A stretch of DNA of 64,000 bases from Diphasiastrum complanatum. Lineage: Eukaryota; Streptophyta; Lycopodiopsida; Lycopodiales; Lycopodiaceae. Shown here piece after piece: positions 10,171 through 20,770 of this stretch. The DNA is taken from contig CM055110.1 in the NCBI GenBank assembly GCA_029204225.1, positions 45,656,267 to 45,720,266 on the forward strand. The letters run 5' to 3'. Position numbers and translations under genes: made by a program. How positions within the stretch are numbered: the stretch's first letter is position 1; the number at the start of each line of letters is the position of its first letter. The notes under the pieces are model-generated. The model was not told the origin of the DNA, searched no databases, and worked only from the letters and a program-made list of their open reading frames with translations.

Positions 10171-11319
10171 CGAAGGAGCCTCAGAGAGCATGTTGGAAAG
10201 GGTTTGCTTGTGCACGCGCTCCAATAGGGTCTCTTGCAAGTGATCTGAGCTGAAAGTGAGGAGTTGCTTAAAAGGAGGAAGACAAGCTTGGGCAGAGAGG
10301 GGGAGGAGCTCTCGCGCAACGATGATGAGGTGCTGGAAAGACAAAGAACCGCTATCCACATGAGCAATGCAATCTGCCAAGAGAGGGCGAAAGCCAGAAA
10401 GGAACCGAGAAGACAAAGTAGGGGCGACAACAGCCCCCAGTTCCCAAGAAAAGCTGCGGGTGCAGAAGAAACCATAGAGAGAAGACCCACACCTCCAGAA
10501 GAAATGGGTAACCGAGCCTGGTTCCAAGCTGAAAGGGTCTTCACACCATCCAAAGAATCTGGGCCCAAAAGGCGGCCAAAAACATCCATAAGAGAGCTAT
10601 CAAAGGAAGAGAGAAGATGCAAAAAGTCCGAAGTAGGGGGGGGGAAGTCCGCAGTAGATAAGAAGGACGCTGGATAAAGCAAGACGTCAAGATGCCAAAC
10701 GCGACCTGAGTGCCACCCAACCGGGAAAGCAGATCTAAATGAGCAACATCCTCCTGGAGAGCCTCACCAAGAAAAACAGAGCTGAAGGAAGCAGACCCAA
10801 AAGGAACACCCAGAATGCGAATGTCATCCGAAGGAGCAAGGAAACCTTGAGGAGGAACAAAAGTTTGGGGGAAGACCTGTTGGAGACCACAGTGAACACT
10901 TGCGAGGTTGAATAGACAAACCAAGAGAAGCCAGCTACTCAGAGAAATGATGAAATGCGAGGAGCACCGTAGGAGCAGGACCAAAAAAATGAGTGTCATC
11001 AGCAACCAAAGGAAATAAGCAGGAGGGAAAGGCCTCTGTAGAAGCTCGAAGTGCACGGAAATGAGCCAGAGTGAAAAAATGACCACCCAAAGGATCACCT
11101 TGACGAGTACCTTCTGCAGACTGGATAGTAGAAAGATCCCCAGAGCGCACATGGTGACTATAAAAGAGATGAGTCTTAGTAGCATAGAACAACCGCACAA
11201 ATGGGATAAGCTGAGCCAACTCACCACCAGCCGCGCGCAGCTCCTGAAAGATGGCAGCTCTAGCAACAGAGTTAAAAGCATTGGAAACATCCACTTGGAA
11301 AACAACCTAGTCAGGATGG
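10171..11319 (-). pseudogene. Non-LTR retrotransposon reverse transcriptase, C-terminal half
   Basis: The RT palm is visible: motif A VDVSNAFNSVAR just inside 11319, GTRQGDPLGGHFF (motif B, QGDPL), and motif C as LVADDTHFFGP with the catalytic Asp pair intact but VADD in place of the usual F/YADD. Thumb-like sequence follows (SDDIRILGVPFGS, then ARLPISSGGVGLLS and APAAFLGNW). Coding moves among three frames (11294-10935, about 10930-10690, 10682-10470, then 10527-10159). A TAG replaces the expected Trp just before motif A. The upstream fingers region is missing here, because the frame is cut at 11319/11320 by an LTR; it is found on the other strand at 20480-20770. Confidence 0.75.
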
Positions 11320-12139
11320 TGTTAGCAACTGTGCTAACAGAGAAAATAAAAAAAGAAAGAAATAAAACTCTGTGGCATGTGTTTTGTAAGACCACGTATG
11401 AGTATCTGTCAATAAACTTCAGCCATGGCATGTGTTTTGTAAGTCCATGAGTAGAAGCTTAAATAATAATAAAATAGCTTAAACTTAGATTTAGAACTTA
11501 GACTTAGGAAACTTAAGATTAGAAATATTTTATCTTATGTTTTCCTAAGTTAAGAAATTCGAAGTTCTAAATCCTAAGTTAGAAGTTCTAGAAGAGTAGA
11601 AACAGATTAGTCCCATAAGTTAGTAGACACTTATGGAAGACCCTCCTTGCCATAAAAGGAGAGGTATTTGCATTGTAAACAACACTTTTGAGATTAAGTT
11701 GTCTTGCTCTCTATTTTGGAGAATTGTCATTCTATTTCATTTGTGTTCCCCTTGGAAAGGTGCATAGCTTGAGGGAAGGTGCTCGGGCCTCCTCGTGCCT
11801 CCTTTTCATCGGTTTTATTGTGGCATGTTCATTACCGCTTATTTGCTTAGTATTAGCCGCAATCGCATTTTATTACCCTTTGGATGTTAATCTAGGATTT
11901 AGTTTAATCACCTTGCTAGTTGGGTAAGCCTTAGTTTGGTTTTGTATTTTGTCATCTTAGTTAATTTCATTTCTATTTTGAACACTAGTTGGGTAAGCCT
12001 TAGTGCTTCATCATTGTTTTTTTTTCGCACTCAGTCTAAAGCTTGGAAAAAAACTTAGAAAGCGGACGATCCTCTCTATACTACACCACATCGTGAATAG
12101 ATCTAGCCAAACATTGACAAACCAGATTTACTTCCAACA
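11320..12139 (+). mobile_element. 5' LTR (820 bp) of an Athila/Tat-like gypsy element, plus orientation
   Basis: The LTR starts TGTTAGCAACTG, ends CTTCCAACA, and is followed after 1 bp by a tRNA-Asp-type primer-binding site. It matches 20771-21593 in reverse orientation over its whole length, with roughly thirty-odd differences by eye (about 4%). It is inserted in the non-LTR reverse transcriptase; the adjoining 5 bp (gatgg, i.e. ccatc on the minus strand) equals the 5 bp flanking the other LTR copy. Short frames inside it (for example 11688-11927) are non-coding. Confidence 0.9.
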
Positions 12140-12140
12140 T

Positions 12141-12153
12141 TGGCGTCGTTGCC
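12141..12153 (+). other. Primer-binding site (tRNA-Asp type)
   Basis: The sequence tggcgtcgttgcc is one base away from tggcgccgttgcc, the primer-binding site commonly seen directly after the 5' LTR of plant Athila/Tat-type gypsy elements. It fixes the right end of the LTR at 12139. Confidence 0.85.
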
Positions 12154-12660
12154 GCTTTTTAAGTATTTTTTTTTACCTAGCTTCTTCTCCTTTTTTTGTG
12201 TATTTTTTGCTTCCATTTTTAGTATCTCATTAGATTAGCTTTTTATTACTTTTCTTTGTCTTTCCCGGCTCCCCTCCCCCCCCTTCACTAATTTTGAAAT
12301 CATTCATGTTTATCAGCTTGCATCGGAGGAGAATAAAAATATATTTGTTTTTGATGTCCTTACTCTTTGTCCAAGTTAAGAATTTCGGCTATTTCTATGA
12401 GGTTTTTGAGAGTCCTCCGTTCCATTTTGTCGCAAGTCTTTGCGCCATCATAAATATTCCACAAGATCGACGCTTTCAATTGGAACTAGATCACATGCAT
12501 CTGTTGGAGGCAGGATGCGAACGGAGAGGAAGAGAGAAGAAAATAGTTGCGGAACGACTCTCCCGTTATTATGGGCTGCTATGAGCAAGAACAATCTAAA
12601 AGAATGTCAATGTAGAAATAAGATAACAACTCAAGCGTTCTCACCTACAGGATCTTAAAA
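12154..12660 (+). mobile_element. 5' internal leader of the Athila/Tat-like element (truncated)
   Basis: T-rich leader followed by short frames (12294-12584 and 12440-12658). I could not recognise a gag domain. The element should continue into gag, but sequence beyond about 12660 looks unrelated; the rest of an element of the same type lies on the minus strand at 21594-29445. A rearrangement breakpoint within or after this segment is inferred. Confidence 0.5.
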
Positions 12661-13629
12661 ATAATTCATACTCATATAAATATGAGTACAATCTACCGAA
12701 GAGATTAGATGAGGTGTGGTATTACTGCTGATTAGTTTCACTAAGAATCTCAGTTCAAAATTTTAGAGTGATGTTGTTCCTCATGCATCAAAGACAGCTG
12801 TCATCTAATTAGATACTAAGGAGTCATAGACGTCTGTGATATATATAATCAGAGTGAGTGAACCAGCGTGAATAAGCAGTAGAAAGTGTAATCAAATCAC
12901 AACATACAAACATCTACGTTAGACACAGATGAAAGAACGTGTTGCTTTTATATTCCACTGAAAACTTGAACAACACTAAAAATGTTACAACTCGAATAGA
13001 GGCGTAACTTGGATGCTAGATATCTACTGCTCTGTTGACGGAGCATCATAGAGAATGTGTGATGCAAATGTATTTATATACCACATTCTTGTAATTTATT
13101 ACAATAAATGTTTAGCTACCAACTATGTAAGTCATAATACTCAAGCAGTGTTTGAACAATAGTTGTACAATAATGTATACATAAGTCAGAACAATAGTTG
13201 TACAATAATGTATACATAAGTCAAATTACTTGAAGTCGCTGGAATACTCAAGTTTGTCCTGGACTTCGATCGGATATCTCCAAAATAGACTTTGGTCATA
13301 TACTTTTGCATTTTTTGCATTTCTTCGGAAGTAGCTGGAGACGTTTCTCGTCGAAATAGACACCCCCTTTGTATTTTTGCATGCTGCTGAAAAACCCAAA
13401 GGTGTTGAAACTGATGTCAAAATAGACTCATTTTGCTTTTGTCGCATTTTGAAAAATTGCGAAAAAATCGACAAACAGCTTATTTGCTGAACTAGACTGA
13501 ATTGTTGCATTTTGGAAAAATGCGAAGAAGCCGACAAAAGATTTACTTCTTCGAAATAGTTGAAAAGAAGTTACCGTCGAAAAATTGTCGCATTATTGAA
13601 AAAATGTGAACTGTGCGACAATAGCGCTT
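12661..13629. other. Retroelement-derived or intergenic sequence, unassigned
   Basis: No gene recognised. It contains the 35-bp perfect tandem duplication listed separately. From 13400 to 13620 there are several dyads of the type gcattttgaaaaatgc/gtcgcattttgaaaaattgcga. Being immediately 3' (minus strand) of a copia RNase H fragment, it may be the 3' LTR of that copia, but no LTR boundary could be defined. Confidence 0.4.
13154..13223. repeat. Perfect 35-bp tandem duplication
   Basis: The 35-bp unit beginning gaacaatagttgtacaataa is present twice with no differences (13154-13188, 13189-13223), so the duplication is recent relative to the surrounding decay. Confidence 0.95.
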
Positions 13630-13810
13630 TGGTGAATGTCTACAGCCATTTCTGTTGTCACGCAGTATTGAAGAGTCACTTGCCCTGAGAAGACCTTTTC
13701 CCAAATGAAATGATACTAGATTTCGATGTGCTTAGACTTGCCATGAAATCTGGGATTCAGTGACAATGAAATACAGCTCAAGTTGTCACACAAAATTGTA
13801 GTAGCATTGA
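13630..13810 (-). pseudogene. Copia RNase H C-terminal fragment
   Basis: The minus-strand translation reads CDNLSCISLSLNPRFHGKSK, then HIEI, a stop, YHFIWEKV, and VTLQYCVTTEMAVD. This matches the CDNQSAI-x-L...NPxFHxRxKHIxxxYHFIR...G.V.L.YC.T...AD end of Ty1/copia polyproteins. Only this stretch is clear; upstream (13810-14060) is degenerate. The TAG after HIEI shows inactivation. Confidence 0.7.
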
Positions 13811-14399
13811 ACTGAGTGTGATGTAAGTTGAGAAGTAATAACCTGATCCATATAGCTCAAACATTAAATCTATGATAAAATGAAGTTGTTGTCCATACAA
13901 TAGTAGTAAAGTATTGTATTTCACACTTGTGGATCCAATACATAACATAAAATTGCATTCTACACACAAGATTGCAAGATATCATCATTATAGTGCACCA
14001 ATGGATAGATGAACCCAAGAGAACTCATGTATAAGCATGAAATGAGATAAGAGAGAGAGAATCATGTTCTCCCACGCTTGTGCACTATTTATAACAGGTC
14101 TATGTCTTATTTTGAATGTCGCTTTCCTCCATAGAAACTTCTAGATCCAAAACCCTACTCACAATATGGACTAGATTCAATGTACCAATCATTCAAATTT
14201 GAATGGGTCCAAATTTGCCTACTTACTCTCTCACTTTCCAAAAGTGATAATTTAAAAACATTTAGACTAATATAACCTTGAAATATCCACCTCTAAGTCT
14301 AAAATGCAAATTGGCCTCAATTGCCAAATAACCAATATATGACTAAACTAGTTGATATTTCTCACATTAGAAGCATCTATATGGACATGGAATTCTATG

Positions 14400-15470
14400 G
14401 TCTAGATAGGGGGTCGAAGGATTGGTGTGGTTACTAAGGACTTCTTAAGTTTGTAATAAGCCTTAGTGGCTTCAGTTGTCCATTCTAGTTGGATGGGTGG
14501 TCATCTGGTAGATCAAACGAACCAGCTTAGCAAAATTCAGGACAAATCTTCGATAATAGTTGCAATGCCCCATGAAGATGTATACTTCACGTACAGTTCC
14601 TGGATTAGGCAAAGAAAGTATCATGCGGATCTTGTTGATGTCTGTAGAGATACCATGCCTCGAAACTACATGGCCTAGCGCTATGTCGTGCGTGACCAAA
14701 TATTGGCATTTGGCCGAGTTTAGGGCTATGTTGAATAATCGACATTGGATGAACACTTTATCTAAGAAAGCTAGGTGTTGGGACTCAAGAGGAGTGGACA
14801 CACAAGTCGTCCATGAAAATTTCAAAGAAAATCTTTGAAAGCATAGCTCATCACTTGTTGGAAGGTGTTGGGAGCGTTGCACAATCCAAATGGCATCACT
14901 CTATAGATATGTTCCCCACTCGGTGGAGAATGTAGTTTTGTGCTAATATTCTGGGGCTATTTGCACCTGATTATAGCCACTAAACCCATCTAGAAAGTTG
15001 TAGGCTTCTGCTTTGGCTATTCTCTCCAACACATTTTTCGTGAATGGTAGGGGAAAATGGTCCTTGTTGGTGACTGAATTTAGCTTCTTGTAGTCCACAT
15101 AGATTCTAAGTTTTCCATTTTTCTTAGGTACTACCACGATAGGCGATACCTAGTCCGTGTTTTCCATCTCGTAGATGAATCCTACATCTAAAAGCTTTTT
15201 TAATTCTTCTTGAATCAGTTGTGCGTAGTGCGGATTAGACCTATAGGGCCTACTAGCTACCTCCATCAACCAATGGAATGGTGTGAACCACAACATCTAG
15301 CGATATGCCCTTCAGCTCAGCGTAATTCCAAGCAAGACAGTCACGATATTTGTGAAGAAGAGACTTAAGATCCTCGAGCTCCTCTCCTTCTACGTCTTCT
15401 CCAACAGATACCATAAGACTTGCCTCTCCCTTCTCAGCTAGATCTATCTCTTTCATGCATGCTGGCTTTG
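14400..15470 (-). pseudogene. Ty3/gypsy (Athila/Tat-like) reverse transcriptase, broken
   Basis: In minus-strand order the frames show LHKYRDCLAWNYAELKGIS (start of RT region, 15456-15253), VVVPKKNGKLRIYVDYKKLN with HFPLPF (15137-14943), FLDGFSGYNQVQIAPE, then in a third frame FMDDLCVHSS (catalytic DD), and GHVVSRHGISTD...NPGTVREVYIFMGHCNYYRRF (thumb, 14882-14472). Stops include a TAG at the Trp of the expected W-VSPIVVVPKK. The KGISxxVVxHxI and PKKNGKLRI wording resembles the pol at 26440-28802, so the two elements belong to the same broad lineage. RNase H and integrase are not seen below 14400. Confidence 0.75.
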
Positions 15471-15539
15471 TAAACGTTGGCTCCTTGGAAGGTGTCTTCT
15501 ACTGGTTCTCTCTTAGCTCTAGGCATGGACACTACCACT

Positions 15540-16300
15540 TCATCCATCTCGTAATCCTTGAAGTACTATGGCACGCCATGTGCAGGCTTTGGTTCTTCAA
15601 TGATGTCTTGTTTGATTTTCTCGTGTAGTTCCCGGTTGGTCATCAACTCAGTTCTGATCCCTCGTTTATCTCTCTTGGCCTTCCACTCTTTGGTCAATGA
15701 ATTTCATGATCCAGAAATCAGGATCAATCTTAACTACGAAATCATGATTCTGCAGGACGATATGATTCTGTCCCCAATTGTGAAGAGCTTGTGACGTTTT
15801 GAGCCACGGTCTACCTAGCAGGACACTATAGGATTGGGGAGATTTAAGCAAGTCCAACACTACAAAATCTAGCACAAAATGGATTTTGGCTACTTTGGTG
15901 TGCACTTCTTTGGCTATGCCTAATGGTCTCACACTAGATTGGTCAACTAATTGGATCATAAAAGGAGCGCTTACCATGTGCGTAAGTCCCCATTCATGAT
16001 ATAGCTTGTAGGAGATGATATTCACTCCTGATCCACCATCGACTATGGCTGATCTTGTGGAAATCCCAGATGCGTGATTGGGATAGTTACGTGCTTGGCA
16101 TCTTTCTCCCATCCAACCCCTACTTGGTGGACTGGTTGTGGTCCCTCTATTTCTACATCTGGCACCAAATTGGTTGGGTGTGCTTCAAGTTTCTCACTGT
16201 CTGGTCCATCTATATAAGTTTTTAATCCTTCCCAAAGGGTCGGATGCGTTTTGAGCAGGGTGCCTAAGGGGATTCTAACATCACTTCTCAATAGATCAAC
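15540..16300 (-). pseudogene. Ty3/gypsy aspartic protease region
   Basis: The frame 16112-15666 contains the protease active-site region SAIVDGGSGVNIIS (DGG in place of D-S/T-G, a form common in Athila/Tat-type plant elements). About 80 residues later come YSVLLGRPWL, the ILGRxWL motif, and LQNHDFVVKI. An overlapping upstream frame (16291-16043) contains the end of a gag-like or linker segment. The protease lies directly upstream of the RT pieces at 14400-15470 in the correct order. No gag zinc knuckle was identified between here and the LTR at 16865. Confidence 0.65.
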
Positions 16301-16852
16301 AAGGACAACAGTATGGTCCTTGTCCGTCTCCTTGCTATGAAAACAGAGTTCCTGACCAGAATGCTTGTGTGTGTTGGACCTTTTTCGTACCTCCCTAATC
16401 GGTTGGACCTAGAGGGCAAAGAAGGTGGATTCTGTCATGTAGTATCAGGCTTCGATCCAATAGGGAGAGGGCTAAGCGACAAAATAGGAGCAGGGATATA
16501 GGCTTGCTAAGGTTGTCAGTCTTAGCTTCGGATCAGATTGTGGAATAGCCTAGATTGGTGCAGCGTTCATCTCGGATTCTATTTCTCTTTGAGGTCTTTT
16601 CTCGGTTTCGTTTATTTGTGCTTATTTAGGCATTCTTGGCTCTAGATTTTCTCCTCATGAGGTTGGTCTTCTCAAGGGAGGTAAACAGTGAAAGAAATCC
16701 TACCTATCAGAGATGAACTAGAAGACGGATCCATTCTAGTGTATCGTTGGTAGAAACATCGGAATATTGTTGGTTGGGCGCTTGCTGAAACTAAGTCTTG
16801 GTAGAAACAAGACTGATAACCCGCAATAGAAATGCAAATTACTGAGCCACCC

Positions 16853-16864
16853 GCTCTGATACCA
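16853..16864 (-). other. Primer-binding site (initiator tRNA-Met type)
   Basis: On the minus strand tggtatcagagc follows ccgaca directly, the usual junction of a 5' LTR with an initiator-tRNA-Met primer site. It marks the end of an LTR whose element points left. It is not necessarily the LTR of the protease/RT at 14.4-16.3 kb. Confidence 0.75.
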
Positions 16865-17503
16865 TGTCGGAAATCGGTGGGAGTGATCAGAGATATGTCA
16901 TAAAAAGGGTGGTCGTGAGTGCAGCAGAGGCTCGGTCGCTCAGAGTGTAGGCGTATAGGAATGGAAACGCAACAGTTAGCAGCATAAATATTCAAGTAGA
17001 CAAATTCATATAGTTTACGCAAAAGAACGACGTAATAGTGAGACAAAAATTGCACTTTGATAAAATATATATCAACAGTGAGTACGATGGCTTGAAGTAA
17101 TAATTTCAGCTTGCTGAGCGTGATAACGCTGGCTATAGATAACTCTAATTGAAAATGAAATACCAGAATTCTTCTTAACGCTTACATAGCTTGATTCAGC
17201 TAATATAGAGATTTACAAGAGAGAAAATATCTTACAAGCCTTTCAAACTATTTACGCCAGTCTTTGCATATGTACAAAAGTTGGTAACCGCTTCACCGCC
17301 TTTTGGATATTTGGTTGTCCAGCTGTTTTAGAGTTGCTGATAGCTGTTTTAGAGTTGCTGATACGTTACAGAACAAATTACATTAATCTTCACCAAATCT
17401 ACAGCCCATACTTACATCACCAGCTGTTTGTGTTGTCCTTTGAGCCTTAATCCCTTGGCTGATGTTGGATTCACAATCTCTCAAGCTACATCCATGTGAG
17501 CCG
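16865..17503 (-). mobile_element. Probable 5' LTR, minus orientation (outer boundary uncertain)
   Basis: The inner end is fixed by the primer-binding site (minus strand ...gatttccgaca). The outer end is not certain; TGTTCAACGG at 17503 is a possible TG start, only ~8 bp from the F-box stop codon. A 21-bp tandem duplication (agctgttttagagttgctgat) is present at about 17319-17360. If the boundary is right, the LTR sits at the very 3' end of the F-box transcript and may supply its polyadenylation site. Confidence 0.5.
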
Positions 17504-17510
17504 TTGAACA

Positions 17511-18764
17511 TTACTCCTCCAGTTGATATGGGATTGGCAATCTCTCAAGTACTTGCATTGCCACTATCTGATCTCCCTCCTCTGGCATTTCAACATCAAA
17601 GAACTTAAATTCATCTGAAGATACATCCAGAATTCTGAGCAGGCTCACTGGCTCTGCTCCCTCACCACTACCCATTTTTACCACGTGTCCACACAGCTTG
17701 CCTCCAGCTCCCACCATCTCCTGGAAATTACGGAGCTTTTCATCCTTCAGGATCACGATCCACCGATCCTGGACCGGGTCATAGACCTTCAACCTCCCAC
17801 AGAAATCCAGCATATACAAGCGCCCCTGGGATGCAGCGCACTGCCCAGTCCATCCATCTCTCAATCCACACGGCATTTCTGTCCACTGTCCTAGTTCCGG
17901 ACAAAAGATCACTCCCACTCTAGCAAACACGCCCCTTCCACTCACCATGTACAGCTTTCCTCCCAGATTGACTGCGCTGATGGCTTCCCCACTGAATTTT
18001 GAGGATGCCAATCTGTTGATCGGTCGCCACAGCTCTCTTTCGAGGTCATACATCTCAGCTGACCTGGAGATGTCTGAATTCCACTCTGTTCCGCATCCGC
18101 TAGCAAGGTAGAGCTTATCGTTCACCATGCCGCAAGCGCACCATCGTCGTGGTACGGTAAAGGGCCGCCCACGCATCCATTTGCATTTCTTGGTGTCGAA
18201 CACCAGAGGACTGTCGAGAGCTGGTTCTAGCCGCACTCTTTCACTTGGGCCGACCTTCTTTATCTTTGATCCAGCCACCACTATGAGCTTGGTCCTGGTG
18301 CTAACGCACTGAACAGAATGCTTCACCCCTATCAATCCTGGGCTGGAAAGCTGGAACTCTACTTCCTCTGGCATGGGTGGCAGTGGATGCCAGGACGAAA
18401 GTAAGGGATCAAATGCAAACCAGCTAAACTTGCCATCTTTTCTATGCACAAGAACGTAAGGATAACTACAATTTGCTTGGCCTAGAGAGAGGCGAAGGGC
18501 TTGAAAGTATCTCGATTCGTACAGGAGCTTCCTCCAGCCCTTGCACACTCCTATCAGCGTTTGCAAAGGAACACGGCCTAGGCACAGAGTTGCAATGTGA
18601 TCAGGAAGACCTGGTAGCAGCATTTGCAGTTCGGGATCCGAAATCTTCTCACTTGCCTTCCTGGCTTTACTGATCCTTTTGTATGCGCAACTTTCGTAAA
18701 CCATATTTGGGTTTCTCTCAGAAATAAGCAAAGCTGCACGATCTAGTTGTTGCAGCTGTTGCAC
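17511..18764 (-). CDS. F-box/kelch-repeat protein (SKIP25-like, tentative)
   Basis: This intact single-exon ORF encodes 417 residues. An F-box motif spans about residues 49-90 (LLPGLPDHIATLCLGRVPL...VCKGWRKLLYES), the part that binds the SKP1/ASK adaptor of an SCF ubiquitin ligase. It is followed by kelch-type blades: WCACGMVNDKLYLASGCG with AEMYDLERELW (about 209-246), AISAVNLGGKLYMVSGRG (261-278), QCAASQGRLYMLDFCG with YDPVQDRW (308-335), and a final partial blade. Kelch propellers bind the substrate, so the protein probably directs ubiquitylation of an unknown target in the cytosol or nucleus. Two-part architecture and length fit plant F-box/kelch proteins; SKIP25 similarity is from memory. 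The first Met (18764) was taken because the frame is open from there; a Met at residue 21 is an alternative start. Confidence 0.9.
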   Translation of the reverse strand: MQQLQQLDRAALLISERNPNMVYESCAYKRISKARKASEKISDPELQMLLPGLPDHIATLCLGRVPLQTLIGVCKGWRKLLYESRYFQALRLSLGQANCSYPYVLVHRKDGKFSWFAFDPLLSSWHPLPPMPEEVEFQLSSPGLIGVKHSVQCVSTRTKLIVVAGSKIKKVGPSERVRLEPALDSPLVFDTKKCKWMRGRPFTVPRRWCACGMVNDKLYLASGCGTEWNSDISRSAEMYDLERELWRPINRLASSKFSGEAISAVNLGGKLYMVSGRGVFARVGVIFCPELGQWTEMPCGLRDGWTGQCAASQGRLYMLDFCGRLKVYDPVQDRWIVILKDEKLRNFQEMVGAGGKLCGHVVKMGSGEGAEPVSLLRILDVSSDEFKFFDVEMPEEGDQIVAMQVLERLPIPYQLEE

Positions 18765-20479
18765 ATGAAAATGCTGAAAAGGAAAGTAGATGTATGCTGC
18801 TTACACACATTCTAAGTTTGATGATTCTTTCCTGTTTGCTATCCATTAGTCAAATTAGGAGCCAGAAAGACGATGTTGTTGCTCATTGAATATTTCACCA
18901 CAGATTTATTTCGACACTCTGTTTGTCGCAATCAAATCAAGAGCGGCTATGCAACCCAAGCACCGAACCGCAGCACACATGATCAACCCATTTATGAGCT
19001 GACATGAACAATTTGCTCTCGCTCCCTCCCTGCTTGGCTGTGTGTTTCATTCGCTCTGGCGCTGGACGATCTCTCTCAACTTATAGGCACCACTAATATT
19101 GGAGACTACCTCACTCTACAGTCTGGTCTGGGCTGCTCCAGAGTCAAGCCTCAAACTCTTGGAGTGAAGTTGGAGTCTTTGACTCTTTCCTCACCTGTTC
19201 ACACTTGCTTGCTGCAAAAGTCACCATCACCTCTGAGGTGTCCTTCCCAATTTGCTAAATTCAAATTTTTCGAGCTGCCCAAAAGTTTGCTATATATATT
19301 CCAATTTCTGAATAAAGTTCAATTGACCCTTTGGCTGCTGGCAGCTTTGCAAAAGTTTTTCAATCTACATATAGCCTAGATAAAGTTCCACTCTTTGCAG
19401 CTTTGCAAAAGTTTCCTAATCTTTTATCTGTTTTCTAGTTTAAATAAATCTGAACTTTGCCTAGAAGTCTGGGATGTGAAAGTATGGTGACTTACACAGA
19501 TGGTGAGTCACTGATTCACTTTTGATAAAGGTCATCCATAATGACTATTGATGAGTATGATGCCGATTGATTCCTTCATAGCCAACTTTCTGATTTGATT
19601 ACCCCTTTATTTTCTGTGATGAAAACACTCACAACCCACCAGTGCTCATAAAAAATTGAGAAATACAAACAGTTCAATTGTTGAAAGTCACATTTTATGG
19701 CTTCAATTTTTTATTTGTAGGTTCTTCAATTGTTTAGTTCTACTCATAGATTCCAAATGTTCAAGCTGTACTCTACCCTTTTATCCATTTCATATGTGGA
19801 CTTTTTGTATAAGATTGGTGTAAGAGTTTTTTTTACTAGCACATAAATTCTGTGGGTCTTTTTATAAAAAGAGTTTAAGATTTTTTTACTAGCACTGCAG
19901 AACCTACAGTTTACAGACAACAAGTACAAGCCAGTTTTTCACCTTTTTACTTTTATGAGAGTGTCATAATGATAGCTTGCTAATAGCTATTGGAATTCAG
20001 AATCACATGTACAGCATCGTAGATTATATTGCATTTGCCATTGCAAATTGCAATTTCCAACATAAGATCTCAGAAAAAAATACCAAAAAAGTAAGCAACT
20101 AAATATACCTTTTTCTTCAGTCCTGACTCCTGCTGCTGCTGTCAGAACTGAAATCTGAACCAATCTAGATTCCCTATCTTTTCTATGATCTCACACAAAA
20201 TATTTCATTTCAATTTCCTTCCTTACTTTTAGCCTTGTAACAGCACATGCAAGGAGGGACTTTTTAAGAACCTACCAGATTGTCCGGAATAGAGGTGACC
20301 AGGAATTGGCCCCTGGCCCTGGAATAGGCCAAACGCGGGGAAACAAGAGAGTGTCCTTTGGGGGGCCCCCAACTTCCAAGGCCCAAAAGGCAGCAAGTGT
20401 CGCCCATGGAGGGGCCCAAACCCACCCCCAAAGCCTCAACTATTATTTTGTTGCCTTCCTTCTTTGAGCTTCAAGACTT
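18765..20479. other. Upstream region of the F-box gene; otherwise nothing recognised
   Basis: No ORF of note. Being 5' of the minus-strand F-box gene, 18765 to about 19300 presumably contains its 5'UTR and promoter; a TATA-like ctataagttg occurs on the minus strand near 19076-19087 but cannot be confirmed. A C/G-rich stretch lies at about 20330-20440, before the RT fragment at 20480. Confidence 0.4.
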
Positions 20480-20770
20480 CCTCCACACACACATGAGAAA
20501 ATATATGTGTGGTACTCGTCTCTGGTTACATTCCTTCTTCTGTTGCACGTCTTTTGTTTGTGTCTCGTTTGATCGCCATGTCTAAAGCCTCGGGTGACGT
20601 TCGTCCCATCGCTATTGACGAAGTCCTCCTCCGTTTTGTTAGTCGCTCTATATGTTTTCAGTTTCAACAGATTTTCGGCTCTTTTCTCTCCCCTCATCAG
20701 TTTGGCGTCTCTACTCCTGGCGGCTGTAAAGATGTCATTCATGGTTTGTGTGCCACTCTTGATCTCCATC
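20480..20770 (+). pseudogene. Non-LTR reverse transcriptase, N-terminal (fingers) half
   Basis: The plus-strand frame shows SSVARLLFVSRLIAMSKASG, VRPIAIDEVLLRFVSR and LSPHQFGVSTPGGCKDVIHG, then LDLH. These are the RT fingers motifs that precede motif A in the same type of element as at 9465-11319. The frame stops being RT exactly at 20770, where a reversed LTR begins. Joined across the 5-bp duplication ccatc, the frame runs on from LDLH into PD-stop-VVFQVDVSNAF of the minus-strand piece, so the two are halves of one coding sequence. Upstream of 20480 the coding signal is lost. Confidence 0.8.

Noticed and set aside
11688-11927. 79-residue hydrophobic ORF, also present at 20983-21222
   Set aside because: It lies inside the two LTR copies; duplication is explained by the LTR pair, and LTRs are non-coding here.
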